From: Ustilaginoidea virens
Lineage: Eukaryota; Ascomycota; Sordariomycetes; Hypocreales; Clavicipitaceae
Assembly (NCBI RefSeq): GCF_000687475.1
Contig: NC_057316.1
Location: forward strand, 2,108,001 to 2,172,000
Length of the DNA stretch: 64,000 bases
Direction of reading: 5' to 3'
Part shown: positions 1 through 11,206 of the stretch, in pieces
Layout: each line of letters begins with the position of its first letter
Numbering within the stretch: the stretch's first letter is position 1
Made by a program: the position numbers and the translations under genes
The notes under the pieces: model-generated
Told to the model about the DNA's origin: nothing
Database searches by the model: none
Seen by the model: only the letters and a program-made list of their open reading frames with translations

Positions 1-1
1 G

Positions 2-2122
2 TTCAATGTCGTCATGCATGAGCTCATCGGTTTTGCCGAACGGGAGGGAACCGAGGTACATGCGCAGCTCTTCATCCCCAGCGTTTCCGAGGAGGACAGC
101 GTCACCACGACGCAGATGATCACCGAGTTCGACGAAGGTCCCGTTCGATTCGAGAGCGTGCATAACATGAGCGTATCCCTGTTTGCCTCTCCAGACGTGA
201 CTATGCGAGCGTCCATCTTTGCAAAGGTCTCGACGATGCACTTGGACAAGCTCCTGAGCTGGGACGATATGAGAGACGCGTGTCCGACGCGCGATGCGGT
301 CAAGGGCTCGCGCATCAACGAGTCTCAGTTCTTCACCCAAGAGAAGCATGACCTGTTGTCCCGAGTCCAGATTATGGAACTCGACGAGAATGGCGAATAC
401 CAACCGGTCGAGGTCAGCCAGACGAGCGAGCTTGACACGGGTACCTTTCAGCTGCACCAAGGTCTGCAACGGCGGATCAGCATCAACGTTTCTCATAGCT
501 CAGGCGACGCTCTGCCGTGGGATGACGTTACCGCCGTGCGGGTGGGCAGAGTTCGACTCGTTGACTCTGCCGGCAAGACTCCTGACATGGGCTCCTGCGA
601 ACCTGATGTCTCGCTGAAGCTCGCCTCCAGCCCTGTTTACCGCGAGAACCCCAACGGAACGCGAAGCATCACAATCTACGCTCAGTGGGACTCGAGCCTG
701 CACAACTCGCTCCTGCTGGACAGGGTGACTGCGGATAAGTACCGGGTGCAGATGACGATCCACTGGGAGATTAGCTCGGAAAAGCTGGCGGAGCCGATGA
801 AGTTTGCCCAAAAGGTGTGCGTGCAGATCCTTTCGCGCGCGTTTGTGCGCCAGACATCCGTGTTTTCATCGCTCTGGCAGCACGTGCGGTTTGTCCGTTC
901 CTCCACCGGCGTCTTCACCGTGACCATGCGCCCCGCCCCGGTCAAGAGGGTCGGCGACCTGTGGCGGATGAACAGCCAGCACGACTACGTCAAGGGCGAG
1001 GAGGACCTGACGAGGTGGGCGCCGCGCGGCGTCTCTCTTGTCCGTGACTTTATTGTGGCACGCAAGAGGAGGAGACGGGTGGCCGAAATCGGGTCGTTGC
1101 AGACGGCGCTGCACGGGCTGGCGGTGGACATGACGGGCGCCCGGGAAGCCGATGGGGAGGCGGAGCCGGAAGCGGAACCCGTGCCGGATGTGAAGCCAAT
1201 CATTCCCGACGATGACGATGACGTTCTCAACGACACCCCAGACACGTCGCAAGCGCCTTCTGTCGACGACGGATCCGACGGCGAGGGCGAGGCAGAAGAG
1301 GAAGAAGAAGAAAGGACTATCAAGGTGGAAACCCGGGGACAAGCCGCCACGACAGAGGCCGCAGATGAAGGGGGGCCAGGCGCGGATACCGAACAGCAGC
1401 CCGAGTACGATGAGCGTCAGACGGAGCTTCTCGAAAAGTCGCTGAAGCTGTGGCTCAAGTATCCGGACCCGTTGAACAGCATCCTCAGCCCTGCCAACAC
1501 GGCACCTCCGACCAACGGCATCGCGCCAGAGTCGTCTCCCGCTCCCAGCCTAATCACAACCATCATCCGAGTCCCCAAGAACCCCAAGGTTCTCAAGGGA
1601 GGGTACCTGCTCGTCCCCAACAACGATTCGACCCGATGGGTGAAGCGCTTCGTCGAGCTGCGCCGGCCCTATCTGCACATCCACTCGGCAACCGACGGCG
1701 ACGAAGTCGCCCTGGTCAGCTTGCGCAACTCCCGTGTGGACAGCCAACCCGGGGTCCTGGGCCTGCTCCACGGCCCGGACGACTATGACGCGCCGCTGCA
1801 GGCCGGCAGGAGCAGCGGCAACTACGCCCCGGATTTTACTCCCGGCCATCGCCGCACGGCGTCCGGTCGCGTCATTTCTACGGTCTGGACAGGAACGGGA
1901 GCTGGCGCCGCGGGAGGCGCCGGGCAGGGGCTGCAACGTCTCAGCGAGCGCATGCAATCCGCCGTGTTTGCCATTTACGGCACAGACAACACGTGGCTAT
2001 TTGCCGCGCGTAGCGAAAAGGATAAAATGGATTGGATATTCCGGATCGACCAGACGTACATGTCTGGTGAGAGCGCATCCAACAGCGGCATGATGAGCCC
2101 GTATCAAGGAAGCGAATACTAA
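2..2122 (+). CDS. Kinesin-3 family motor protein, C-terminal part (5' end outside window)
   Basis: The reading frame is open to the left edge (codons for FNVV precede the first ATG at 14), so this is the 3' part of a larger gene. About 706 residues are visible. The first ~350 residues match the conserved tail region of kinesin-3 (Unc-104/KIF1A/fungal UncA) proteins. An acidic, low-complexity linker follows (encoded around 1140-1330, with runs of Asp and Glu). A PH domain lies near the end (encoded about 1580-2070; it starts near KGGYLLVPNN and ends near WLFAARSEKDKMDWIF). Kinesin-3 motors move endosomes and vesicles along microtubules, and the PH domain binds phosphoinositides on the cargo membrane. 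The motor and FHA domains are not in the window. The stop is TAA at 2120-2122. Family assignment is confident; the exact orthologue name is inference. Confidence 0.88.
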   Translation, partial: FNVVMHELIGFAEREGTEVHAQLFIPSVSEEDSVTTTQMITEFDEGPVRFESVHNMSVSLFASPDVTMRASIFAKVSTMHLDKLLSWDDMRDACPTRDAVKGSRINESQFFTQEKHDLLSRVQIMELDENGEYQPVEVSQTSELDTGTFQLHQGLQRRISINVSHSSGDALPWDDVTAVRVGRVRLVDSAGKTPDMGSCEPDVSLKLASSPVYRENPNGTRSITIYAQWDSSLHNSLLLDRVTADKYRVQMTIHWEISSEKLAEPMKFAQKVCVQILSRAFVRQTSVFSSLWQHVRFVRSSTGVFTVTMRPAPVKRVGDLWRMNSQHDYVKGEEDLTRWAPRGVSLVRDFIVARKRRRRVAEIGSLQTALHGLAVDMTGAREADGEAEPEAEPVPDVKPIIPDDDDDVLNDTPDTSQAPSVDDGSDGEGEAEEEEEERTIKVETRGQAATTEAADEGGPGADTEQQPEYDERQTELLEKSLKLWLKYPDPLNSILSPANTAPPTNGIAPESSPAPSLITTIIRVPKNPKVLKGGYLLVPNNDSTRWVKRFVELRRPYLHIHSATDGDEVALVSLRNSRVDSQPGVLGLLHGPDDYDAPLQAGRSSGNYAPDFTPGHRRTASGRVISTVWTGTGAGAAGGAGQGLQRLSERMQSAVFAIYGTDNTWLFAARSEKDKMDWIFRIDQTYMSGESASNSGMMSPYQGSEY

Positions 2123-5100
2123 GTTGGGCCGCGTGCTGCTCAAGCCGCCAAACACTTTCTTCCTTTCTTTCTTTCTTTCTTTCTTTTCTTTTTTTTTTTT
2201 TTCAAAGTCATGACTGTCGACGAAATGTGCCATTGCCGTTGATTTTTTTTTCCCTGTCATCTAAATTCTTTTTTTGTTTCTTTTGTTTTCTTTCGTTCCT
2301 TGTCCTTGCGTGCTTGGGCGATGCAGGCGGCTTAGATGATTAGATTATATACCCCCTGACGAATGCGGAGAAAAACATGTGACGTCATGTAGTGAGCAGC
2401 AGGAAAAGAAGGGAGAGCTAATGTTGATACCAAAGGGGCTGCTTTGGATATCTAGACTACGTATTTAGGGGGAGAAGGCTTGGAGGGAGATGTGACGGAC
2501 CGACGTGCGTGCTGCCGCGGGTTGGGTGAAGAAGGGATGGGATGGCTGGTCTGGTAAGTGATACGACTGCGCTGGATGAGCAGGCGATGATGCTAGGTAG
2601 AATGAATTTGATTGGGATGCAAAACGCGCGAGTGAAGTGATGATGGTAGGTTAGGTTGGTGGATTTTGCGATTCGAATGAACATGATTATGTCTAGGTTT
2701 GCCAGGTCATCTGGGCCCTTTTGATTCTGGCGACCGAGTTGCTGGAGTGCGCAGGTGATACAATCAAAACTCGGATCCAACAGGTTGGTTACTCGGTGAA
2801 TCTACTGAGCACAGCTGACCTTGCAACGACATCTTGCCAAGTCGTCGGTTATTCGAGACGAGCTAGCAGCTTGTGCGTCATCCGTATCCTGCCCAAACAA
2901 CTGCAACATGGCAGGCGTGATGCAGGTTGAGGCCGTTTGGACAAATGCTCCATGCATGCGACGGTTCCGAGTTGGAGACATATCTTTGTCTCTCCCATCA
3001 TTTGGACAAGGGTTCACCGTCCATGTCGTGTTTACAGACTTGCTGCACGGAGTACTCCGTACGGAGTTGAGGTCTCAAGAAACACGAAGCGGGGGTCGAC
3101 AAAGACGCATCTCGTGCGGTGCGGAGTGCTTACGGATATTGATAAATGACACGCAGAAACACACGAAAACCGGGGAAGAGTCCAACAAGAGGTCGAGGTG
3201 ACGACTGCACCATGGCATCGTCCCTTGCAAGCCCCCTTGTGAAAATACGGGGGGAGATGGCCAATGCTTCGGTATTCGTGGCTGCAATGGCTGACCATCT
3301 AAGCGAGGGCGACGTTGGACGAAACAGGGCCTTTTTCTCAGCAGAGTAAGAAGGGACTTGCCTTGCTTCCAAGTTGTTGCATTGGCAGGGAGGCTTGACT
3401 ATCCGAGGGGCCGAGATAAGGCAAGAAAAGTCGGATTGTGATGCGTAAAAACAACGGCGCCGGGTTAAATGATACATGACAGACATGGGGCTCCCGTACG
3501 ATTTCTGATCTGCCTGGTCAAGGGCCAACGCTACAAATCGGGCCATCTGCTCCATGCGAGTCCCAGAACCGTGGCTGCGGGAAAAGCGTCCTGGGGGTTC
3601 ATTTTTCATTTCCGTGGTTGTGGCCGAGTCTTTCATCAGCCGCAGACGCGGTTCAGACATGTTTCGACTCCGTAGACACTCTTCTCTTGAAGCAGATGCT
3701 TTGCTGGCCCCCGTCGAATCCTAGCTGGTGTTGGCTAGGTAGGTATTCGGCAGTGAACCAAGAATTCCAGAACACACGGGCTTTTCCCGTCACGTCAGCA
3801 CGCGGTGCGTTGATAGGCCCTAATATGGCTGCCTGGGTTTTGGGTAGGGTTGCATTGCAGACGGCTAGCTCAGCGGTTTGATCTCGACGGCAGCGAGGCT
3901 TGCTTCTGATGGCGGTTGCGGGTTTTTGATCTCTTTTGAAATTCCGCTGCAGCTGCAGGGCGCCTGCGATGAAAGTGACGTCGCGTTTTTGCACCATCGT
4001 GTTGACTTGTAAATGAGCTGGCTGATACGAAGAGCAGCAGCCATCTTTTTGCCTTTGAAGAGAAACGGCCAAGGCTTCAGTTGACGCTTTCTTTCTACTG
4101 TCCGCTGCGCAAAAGCAGATTCCGGTTCATCTGTTTTGAGTTGGCAACTGCTACGCATAGCTCCTTCTCCGCCGAAATGAACCCACGCGCGGGGCAGGCA
4201 GGAAGGAGGCAGGAGGGAGGGAAGAGGAATATAGGTCTTTGCCCTGCCTGCATTGCAGATGCACAGACCGGCTCAATGTCGAATTTTTCCTGTCCGCATC
4301 TCTGCATCGCATCTGAATTATGACCAGTTCGCAACGCTCGCCCATCAAGCCCAAGCATTTGCGGAGTACGGACTACGGAGACTGGAGTCGTGCGCGTTGG
4401 ATGCTTCTATCCATGTCAACTCGGAATGCCGCGGCATCAAAGGGGGAGTCGGACATCCTAGCCGGCGCCGAGCGACAACGGGCGACAAAAGGCTATTTTC
4501 CAATCTCTTGCGCTTGGGCTGGGCTTGCAACGTCACCCTTGTATTTCCACGTTTAGATGCGGGACGGCATTTTCCCTCCCTCTCGCCGCAACGGAGCGCT
4601 GCTGTACGATACACACTACGAGCCAGGTCCAACTTTCACCATTGCCCGTGTCTTGATCGACCCGTTTCCCAAGTCAATATTCGCATCGCCGCTGGCTTAG
4701 TAGCAGGCTGGGGTGTCTCAGTTTTCAAACCTTGACACTGCCAACATTGTCGCACCGCTTACGAATCGGGATCAAGGACAGCTGTGCTCCCCACCCAACT
4801 CCACCGTGGACTGTGGACTCTGGAGTGCTGACGGAAGAAGCGCACACACAGCGACACACAGCGACGCACAGCTCGACAAGTGTCGGGTTTTATGGGCTGC
4901 GGTTGGCGGAACCAGACTGTCGGGATCTCGGCCACTAATCGCCAGGTCGTACTCCGTACGGAGTACTCGAACAAGAATTGCTCAACCTTAGGTCCATAGC
5001 TCCGAGCTAAAAGAATCGGTTCTGTCAAATCCAAGCCGGCGGAACAAGCACAGACTCGACCCCGGCCCGCAAGGCACCGCCCCCCCCCCCCCCCCGCCCC

Positions 5101-6266
5101 AATCCTGGCCCACTCCGGGGCTGGGAAATTAGCTGAACCAACTTGTCGGGACTCATTGATCTCAGCTCCAGGATTGAGGGCAAGCCGAGTAGCAGTCGAG
5201 TGACTGTGCTCGTCAAACAAAAGCCGCCATCATGACTCTTGTCCCGGGGAGCGTGTTTGGCTTTATTGTCTCGTTCAAAGTACATCCCTTGGAACCAAAC
5301 TTTCTTCCGAGACGACAGGCCGTGATATATTCAACAATCGAAAAAAAAAAAAAAAAAGGAGGGGGGGGATCGTGCGGCCTTTGACAATGGCCGGTCAATC
5401 GTTCATGACCTTTGTGCGTCTGCTATACATAGCTAGCAGCCAGGCATTGTAATATTAAAGGAATACCGCATATTAAATGCTGCTCCACCTACGGCGCGAC
5501 ATGAACTCAAGGGTTGGGGTTACCGCCTGATGCCAGCTCGCACATGAGATTCCACTTTCAAAACGAGCATCGGCTCTTCCGCAGTGGCAGCGGCTGGCTA
5601 CCTTTGCGGCGAACGACGAAATAGAATTCGCACAGTATTTGACTGCTTCCAATTGGCCTGGCCAACCAGAGGTCCCGTGTCCCGCGTCCCGTGTCCCGTG
5701 TCCCGTACCGCCTGTTCATGAAGCGCCATGGAACATCATTCAGGTGCCAATGGTTTGCAGGCCTATCCTGGAACGCTCTTTACTTGAATAGACGACACCG
5801 CAAGTCAGAACTTACCATTGCCGCTCTCTTTTCAGACCTTAATTCAGACCGCCCTTTTTCGTTCGCTCCAGCTCTAGCTCTAATGAGAAGCCACCAGATT
5901 TTGCACAAAACGTCATTGGCGTTTGTGTGAAAGGATGCTAGAAGGTCGACTAGACGCTGACTAGTTCTCCTCACACCGTGTCGCCAACGCGAAGACGAAA
6001 GGAATAAATCGTTGGTTGTTTGCCTTGTCTGCCTTGTTTGCCTTGTTTCCCTGTTCCCTTGTTCCCTTGCGCCCTTATTATACTCGCTAATTCATGCTCG
6101 ATGAGAATGCTGCAGCTCAACCCCGACTCTAGAGTCATGGATGGGGGCAAAGATGCATCCCAACCGAATCTTGAAAGCTTCCAATTCTCGTTCAAATTGC
6201 CATCGAGAAGAAGTTACTTTGAATTAGACGTAAGTGAAATGCATAGAATGCACGGGACTCATGCCA
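2123..6266. other. Gene-poor interval, 4.1 kb
   Basis: No reading frame here resembles a known protein. The stretch just after the kinesin stop has pyrimidine-rich tracts (about 2156-2205) that probably belong to its 3' UTR. Two copies of a palindrome built on ACTCCGTACGGAGT occur at 3054-3067 and 4949-4966. A C-rich run lies near 5080-5096, an A17-G8 type run at 5341-5370, and a CCTTG/TTTGCC-rich minisatellite at about 6015-6070. Some ORFs of 100-170 codons exist on both strands but look like chance. Confidence 0.6.
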
Positions 6267-7628
6267 ATGTGTCGCCACGCTCGCCTTTGTTTTACTCAGG
6301 CCAACGTCACTAACTTGAATTTCTACACACCCTTGAACAGTCCAATCCTCCTGACGAGTCAGTTCAAAACTTGGTCCCAGTCAATGTAACCACCAACTTG
6401 CTGGGGGGTTGGTATTGCTGACCTTATCCCGCTCATAGAGATTGCTCTGCCTCGCTCACCGGTAGCGTACAAGACTTTCCCGTTGAGTTTGGTCGCACCT
6501 ACCACGCGTACAAGGCAGGATGTGCGTCGTGAGGATTTTCTTTTGTTTCTTGGTTACGATATCGCATAGATTTCATCTTGCTCCCGTTCCCTTCCGGTAA
6601 GCTGACCAGCTTTGCCAGCTTATGCATTCCCAAACGACTTGCTGGAGCAAGATCGCCTCAAAATCCAAAGCCAGGCCATCTTGAAGCTCTTCCGCGGAAG
6701 GATATTCTTTGCGCCGCTGAACCAACTCCAGCCCCCGAGATACGTTCTGGACGTTGCCACTGGGCTCGGTGATTGGGCCATCCAGATGGGCGACTTGTTT
6801 CCCAGCTCGGAAATCATCGCGACGGATTTGTCCCCTATTCAACCTGACCAAGTACCTCCCAACGTGAAATTCTATGTGGAAGACTCGTACGTTTTGACTA
6901 GGTTTGGGAAGTCCTGTCGGTGGCATGCTGTTAACAATAGCTGGCGCATGTGAACTAACAGGAGCGCCCACCCGTAGATCTGAGCCTTGGGAGTACTCGC
7001 ACAAGTTCGACTATATACACACTCGGGGAACTGGTGGATGTTGGTCGTCCTTCGAGAAGCAGGTTGTGCAGCAAGCCTACGATGCACTGGAGCCCGGCGG
7101 ATATCTCGAATCACAGGAGTTTGACTCTTCTGTGTCATGCGACGACGGCACGTTGGATCCAGAGGGACCACTTGCGCGCTGGATGGGAGACATTACCGCA
7201 GCCGCCGAGCAATGTAATCGGCCAACCGTCATGGGCCCAGCCATGCGGGAGGCGTTTCAGCGGGTTGGATTCGTCGATGTTCGAGAGGTCATGTTCAAGA
7301 TTCCAACAAATGCCTGGCCCAAAGACGAGGACCTGAAGGAGCTCGGGAGGCTGTGGGAGGCGAATATGACGACGGGGCTGAGCGGCTTCTCCTTGAGACT
7401 GTTCAGCAGGGCGTTTGCTAGAACACCCGAGGAAACCGAGGTAATTTGCTAAAGGAGGAACTCGGCTCGGGGACGGGTTGAAAGGACAGGCTGCTGACTC
7501 TTGTGTGTTTGCGAAAGGTCTCTCTAGTCGACGTGCGGAGAGAAATGTCGGATACGAGGATACATGCATGGATGCCATGTTTTGTGGTGTGGGGGAGGAA
7601 GCCGCATGCCGGGGAAATGGCTACATGA
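6267..7628 (+). CDS. LaeA-like S-adenosylmethionine-dependent methyltransferase
   Basis: Proposed exons are 6267-6385, 6439-6521, 6619-6886, 6978-7440 and 7518-7628, giving 347 residues, the usual size for the family; all phases close. Joined exons give the family landmarks in order: FGRTYHAYKAGSYAFPNDLLEQ (the N-terminal signature, made across intron 2), motif I VLDVATGLGDWAIQ, ATDLSPIQPDQVPPNV, then EPWEYSHKFDYIHTRG, LEPGGYLESQEF, and the C-terminal VRREMSDTRIHAWMP. The family has a Rossmann methyltransferase fold. Its best known member, LaeA, is a nuclear regulator of secondary metabolism, but most paralogues, probably including this one, have no known substrate. The first exon is the weakest part: the start at 6267 rests on an open frame and a 53-base intron with a CTGAC branch site. 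No biosynthetic backbone gene lies nearby. Confidence 0.8.
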
Positions 7629-8010
7629 TGCGCATAACGCGAATCGGTGACGATGACGGTGCTCAGGAGGGGGTTAGGAGGTGCTAGAAGATGATGGCGT
7701 GTCTCTGGGTGGTGGCAGTGCGACGTAATGGGCAGCGCAGACGTGAAACTCGTTGTTTCGCTTTAATACTGTCTTTTGATAGGCCTTTTTTTTTTTTTTC
7801 TTTTTCTTGCTTTCTGTTTCTGTTTCTTTTTTTTTCCTTCTTTTTTTTCTATTTGTTTTTTTCCGACGGGTCAACTTGTCTTGCGTCTTGCGTCACTTCA
7901 GCGTCGTGACTCGCTCGGCTAACCGCGTGCCGCTGCCGCTGCCGCTGCCGCTGCCGCTGCCGCTGGCGCCAGCCGCGCTGCTGCCTGGCCAAAACCCGCC
8001 GTTCAACCTC
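7629..8010. other. Intergenic region upstream of OMA1
   Basis: It holds T-rich tracts (about 7786-7860) and a hexanucleotide repeat (GCCGCT)6 at 7929-7964, just before the probable start codons of the downstream gene. It is likely promoter and 5' UTR; no gene is seen. Confidence 0.6.
7929..7964. repeat. (GCCGCT)6 microsatellite
   Basis: Six perfect copies of GCCGCT about 46 bases before the first candidate ATG of the OMA1 gene; likely in its 5' UTR. Confidence 0.85.
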
Positions 8011-9483
8011 ATGTCTGCTCAACGCACAGCACCGCAGGCACCACCCTCCGCCATGACCACTCTCACGACCTCGCTCGCGCTCGCGTTTCACCGACAGACC
8101 GGCAGGGCCATCCTCCGCGGCGCACGCCCCGTCCCCCCAGCTCCCCGGGCCCTGGCCTCGCGCCCCCCCACCCGGTTCCTCTCCCGATCCCGTCGACGCT
8201 GCTTCCCCGACGATCCCAACCAGCGCGTCCGAGTCGCCCGCCCTCTGGTCTCCCACGCCGCCGCCGGCAGATTCACCTCGGCGGGCCGCTCGCGCAGCTC
8301 GCGAACCCTGGTCGTCATCACCGTCGTCGCCGCCGTGGCCTTTTACCTGTCCAACTCGCAGACGGTGCCCGTCACGGGCCGCCGCAGGTTCAACTTCCTG
8401 TCGGACAGGCTCGTCGAGTGGCAGTTCTCCAGGACCGCCGAATACGTGATCCGCGCGGTCGAAGAGGCGGGCGGGCATTTCCTGCCCGACTGGGACCCCA
8501 GGACGGCGGTTGTCAAGAGGGTCATGAAGAAGCTGATTCGCGTGAGCGGCTTGCCAGAGCTGGACTGGGAGATTCGCGTCATTGCAGACGATAGTATGGA
8601 CACTTTTGCTTCCCCTTGCCTTTTCTTGCTTTGTGTCCCCCCTGTCTTTCTTTGATTCCCAAAGTTCTCCTTTATTTTTTTTTTCCCCCACCCTTTGTTT
8701 CGTTTCGCCTGCGGCGGCTTACCCAATCGCCTCGGCAGCAAACGCAAACGCCTTTGTCCTCCCCGGCGGCAAAGTCTTTGTCTACAGCGGCCTCCTCCGC
8801 GTGTGCCGCAACGAAGACGCCCTGGCCGCCGTGCTGGGGCACGAGGTCGCGCACAACACGGCGTCGCACGTGGCGGAGCGCCTTTCGGCCGCGTGGGTGG
8901 TGGACCTCACGGCGGGGAGCCTCTTCTTCCTCGCGGGCGCGCTGCCCGGCCTGGCCTTTTTCTTGCTCTGGACCTGCGTCGGCGGCTTCTACATCCAGGA
9001 CCTGCTGTACTACCTGCCCATGGGGCGCAAGCAGGAAAGCGAGGCCGACTACATCGGGCTGATGATGATGGCCGAGGCGTGCTACGACCCGCGGCAGGCC
9101 GTCGGGTTCTGGCAGCGCATGGAAGACATCCAGCAGCGGGGAGGGCCACAAGTGCCCGAGATGCTGAGCTCGCATCCGTCGGTGAGTCTTTGTCCCACTG
9201 GCGCCTGGCGCCTCGCGTCTTTTTTTTTTTTTTTTTTTTTTTCTCTCTTCTTTTTTGCCCCGCCCCGTCATCCTCCCCTTTATTTCTTTGGCGCAGTCGG
9301 GGCTGACGTGTTGGCGGCGTGGCGTTGGCGCAGAATGAGAGCCGCATCGCCAAGATCCAGGAGTGGGTGCCGCTCGCCATGGAGAAGAGGGCCAGCAGCG
9401 ACTGCAGGGGCACGGCCGTCTTTGCGGACCGATTCCGCTCCGCGCTGCGGCGCAGGGTTCCCATGCACGAGGTCGAGGTGTGA
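8011..9483 (+). CDS. OMA1: Mitochondrial metalloendopeptidase OMA1 (peptidase M48)
   Basis: Three exons, 8011-8593, 8739-9181 and 9334-9483, give 391 residues (377 if translation starts at the second in-frame ATG, 8053). The N-terminus is rich in Arg, Ser and Ala and short of acidic residues, as in a mitochondrial presequence. A membrane segment (TLVVITVVAAVAFYL) follows. The catalytic zinc motif HEVAH sits at about residues 229-233, downstream of NAFVLPGGKVFVYSG, and the third zinc ligand is in ESEADYIG. A second hydrophobic stretch lies between them. In yeast and animals OMA1 is an inner-membrane stress protease that acts in quality control and processing of membrane proteins. Both introns are T-rich; intron 2 carries a run of about 24 T. 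Length, domain order and catalytic residues are all as expected for an intact enzyme. Confidence 0.92.
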
Positions 9484-9916
9484 AGTCTCCGTTCGGGGGC
9501 GCCGACCGGGGCTTTGCGCGGCCGTCACATGGTTCCACGGCCGGGCCCTGGATCAAGGGGGTTTCATCTCGCCCGGAAACTTTGGACACTCACAACAGCC
9601 GTCGCCTTCTCATCACATGTGTGCCGCGCCTCGCATCTTCTAATCTTTTTTTTTTTTTTTTTTTTTTGGCCCACCGTTGCCGCAGCTTGCGTCCGTCCAA
9701 CTCCCCGTCGCGGTTCCGTCGTTCCCATGCGCCGGGCCCACCGGGTTAGCAATGCAGCCCTCATGATAGGTCGGTCGCCCGTCCCAACTTCCGACGAGCC
9801 GAGGTAAAAAACCCATCGCGCCAAAACCGCCCATCAAACTCACTCAACTCGACCTTGTTTCCTCTTCCCCTTCCCCCCAATTGCCCTCCTCGTCCCCTCA
9901 ACACACCTCGCCCGCC
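9484..9916. other. Intergenic region between OMA1 and cytochrome b5
   Basis: It contains a run of about 23 T at 9645-9667. The C-rich, CT-rich stretch at 9850-9910 is typical of a fungal promoter/5' UTR for the next gene. No gene seen. Confidence 0.6.
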
Positions 9917-10242
9917 ATGTCCGACACCTACACCCTGGCCGAAGTGCAGAAGCACAAGACCGCCGCAGACGGCATGTGGCTGATTGTCGAGAACAACGTC
10001 TACGACATTACCAGTACGTGCTGCTGACAGCGCGCCGCCCGTCAAGAAGCGCCGCGTCTCGCTAACCCCCCCCCTCTTTGGCAGAGTTTCTGCCCGAGCA
10101 CCCCGGCGGCGAAATCGTCCTCAAGCGCTTCGCCGGCAAGAACGCCACAAAGGCCTTCCACAAGTACCACAACGAGCAGGTCCTGGACAAGTACGGCGCC
10201 AAGTACAAGATTGGCACGGTGGCCGAGGCTCCGAAACTGTAG
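9917..10242 (+). CDS. Short cytochrome b5-like heme-binding protein
   Basis: Two exons, 9917-10013 and 10085-10242, encode 84 residues. The protein is a single cytochrome b5 domain: TLAEVQKHKTAADGMWLIV, then VYDITKFLPEHPGGE with the first axial heme histidine in HPGG, and the second axial histidine in the AFHKYH segment. The splice joint makes the Lys of DITKFLPEHPGG exactly as in the family. There is no C-terminal membrane anchor, unlike microsomal cytochrome b5 (about 120-140 residues), so the protein is probably soluble. Cytochrome b5 proteins carry electrons to desaturases, hydroxylases and reductases; which partner this one serves cannot be told. The start codon context GCCATGT is good. 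Confidence 0.9.
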
Positions 10243-10885
10243 GGCAGTGGTCGACGGGCGACGGACGACGGACAGCGGGCGACGGGGCGGCGTTGGCTGG
10301 GCAACCTTTGCCGTGTATAAAAATACTATACGGGGGGCGCGCTATTTCGCATTCTAGACTCTACATGTACATCTGCATCTGCGGGCTTGGTGGCGGGAAC
10401 AATTGTCAATTCTTGCTCTTGACACGGGGCTTTCGCCATGCCATGTTGCGAATGTGACCTGGTCGACGCTGAGACGTGTCGATGGTTGCACGCATGTAGT
10501 TGGTGGTCCTGGGCCTGGGCAGTGGTCATTGCCAGACGTTGACCGCATCCGCCTGCGCTGTTTTAAAACCTGCGGCGAGTGGTTTATGCGGCCCTGTTGG
10601 AGCCCCTTTCATACGTAGGCACTAGATACACCGAACGGATGCATGCCATCATCCCCTGCCACGGCTACGTACGGCCGGAGGCCTTCCGTTGAGTGTTTTG
10701 CAGGGAACAGTTCCTGGACGCCTGGACGCCTGGTCGTTTCCCGCGGGCGAGCTGGGCACCTTTTGATGCAGCTCATCCCAAGACGGGTCGGGTCGCAGGC
10801 AAGTCGATGGGTGCAAAGACTCGAGAGGGTGCCATTTCCCGGCTGCATGCGGCCAGGAAAGGGGTTATCCAGACAGCCCATGACA

Positions 10886-10922
<37 letters not shown>

Positions 10923-11206
10923 CGACACGACAAGGTGAAGACGAGCCGCGCAGAGGACGAAACGGGACCACCGTGGATTCGGGAAGGAGCGACGGCGGGC
11001 AGGCTGAACGCCCCACCGCACAACGCCACCGCTTACGAGCGGCATAGACGGGCATCCGGCATCCGGCATGGCCGGCGTTCCGGACCGGGTTTTTCCCGTC
11101 GACGACAACAACAACAACAACAACAACGCTGCCCCCGCCCAAGTTCTGGCCCATTGACCCTTCCTTCCAACGCTTACACAGCCTAAACAACCCCCCAAAT
11201 GCCCCC
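10243..11206. other. Intergenic region with trinucleotide repeats
   Basis: It contains (GAC)11 at 10888-10920 and a CAA repeat at about 11106-11126, the latter only ~80 bases before the decarboxylase start and so probably in its 5' UTR. The reading frames here are repeat-driven and show no recognisable protein. Confidence 0.6.
10888..10920. repeat. (GAC)11 microsatellite
   Basis: Eleven uninterrupted GAC units. Similar GAC tracts occur at 22676-22700 (inside the aconitase gene) and about 46889-46912. Confidence 0.9.

Noticed and set aside
3130..3660. A 176-codon minus-strand ORF
   Set aside because: No domain, biased composition, and surrounding frames are all short; probably chance.
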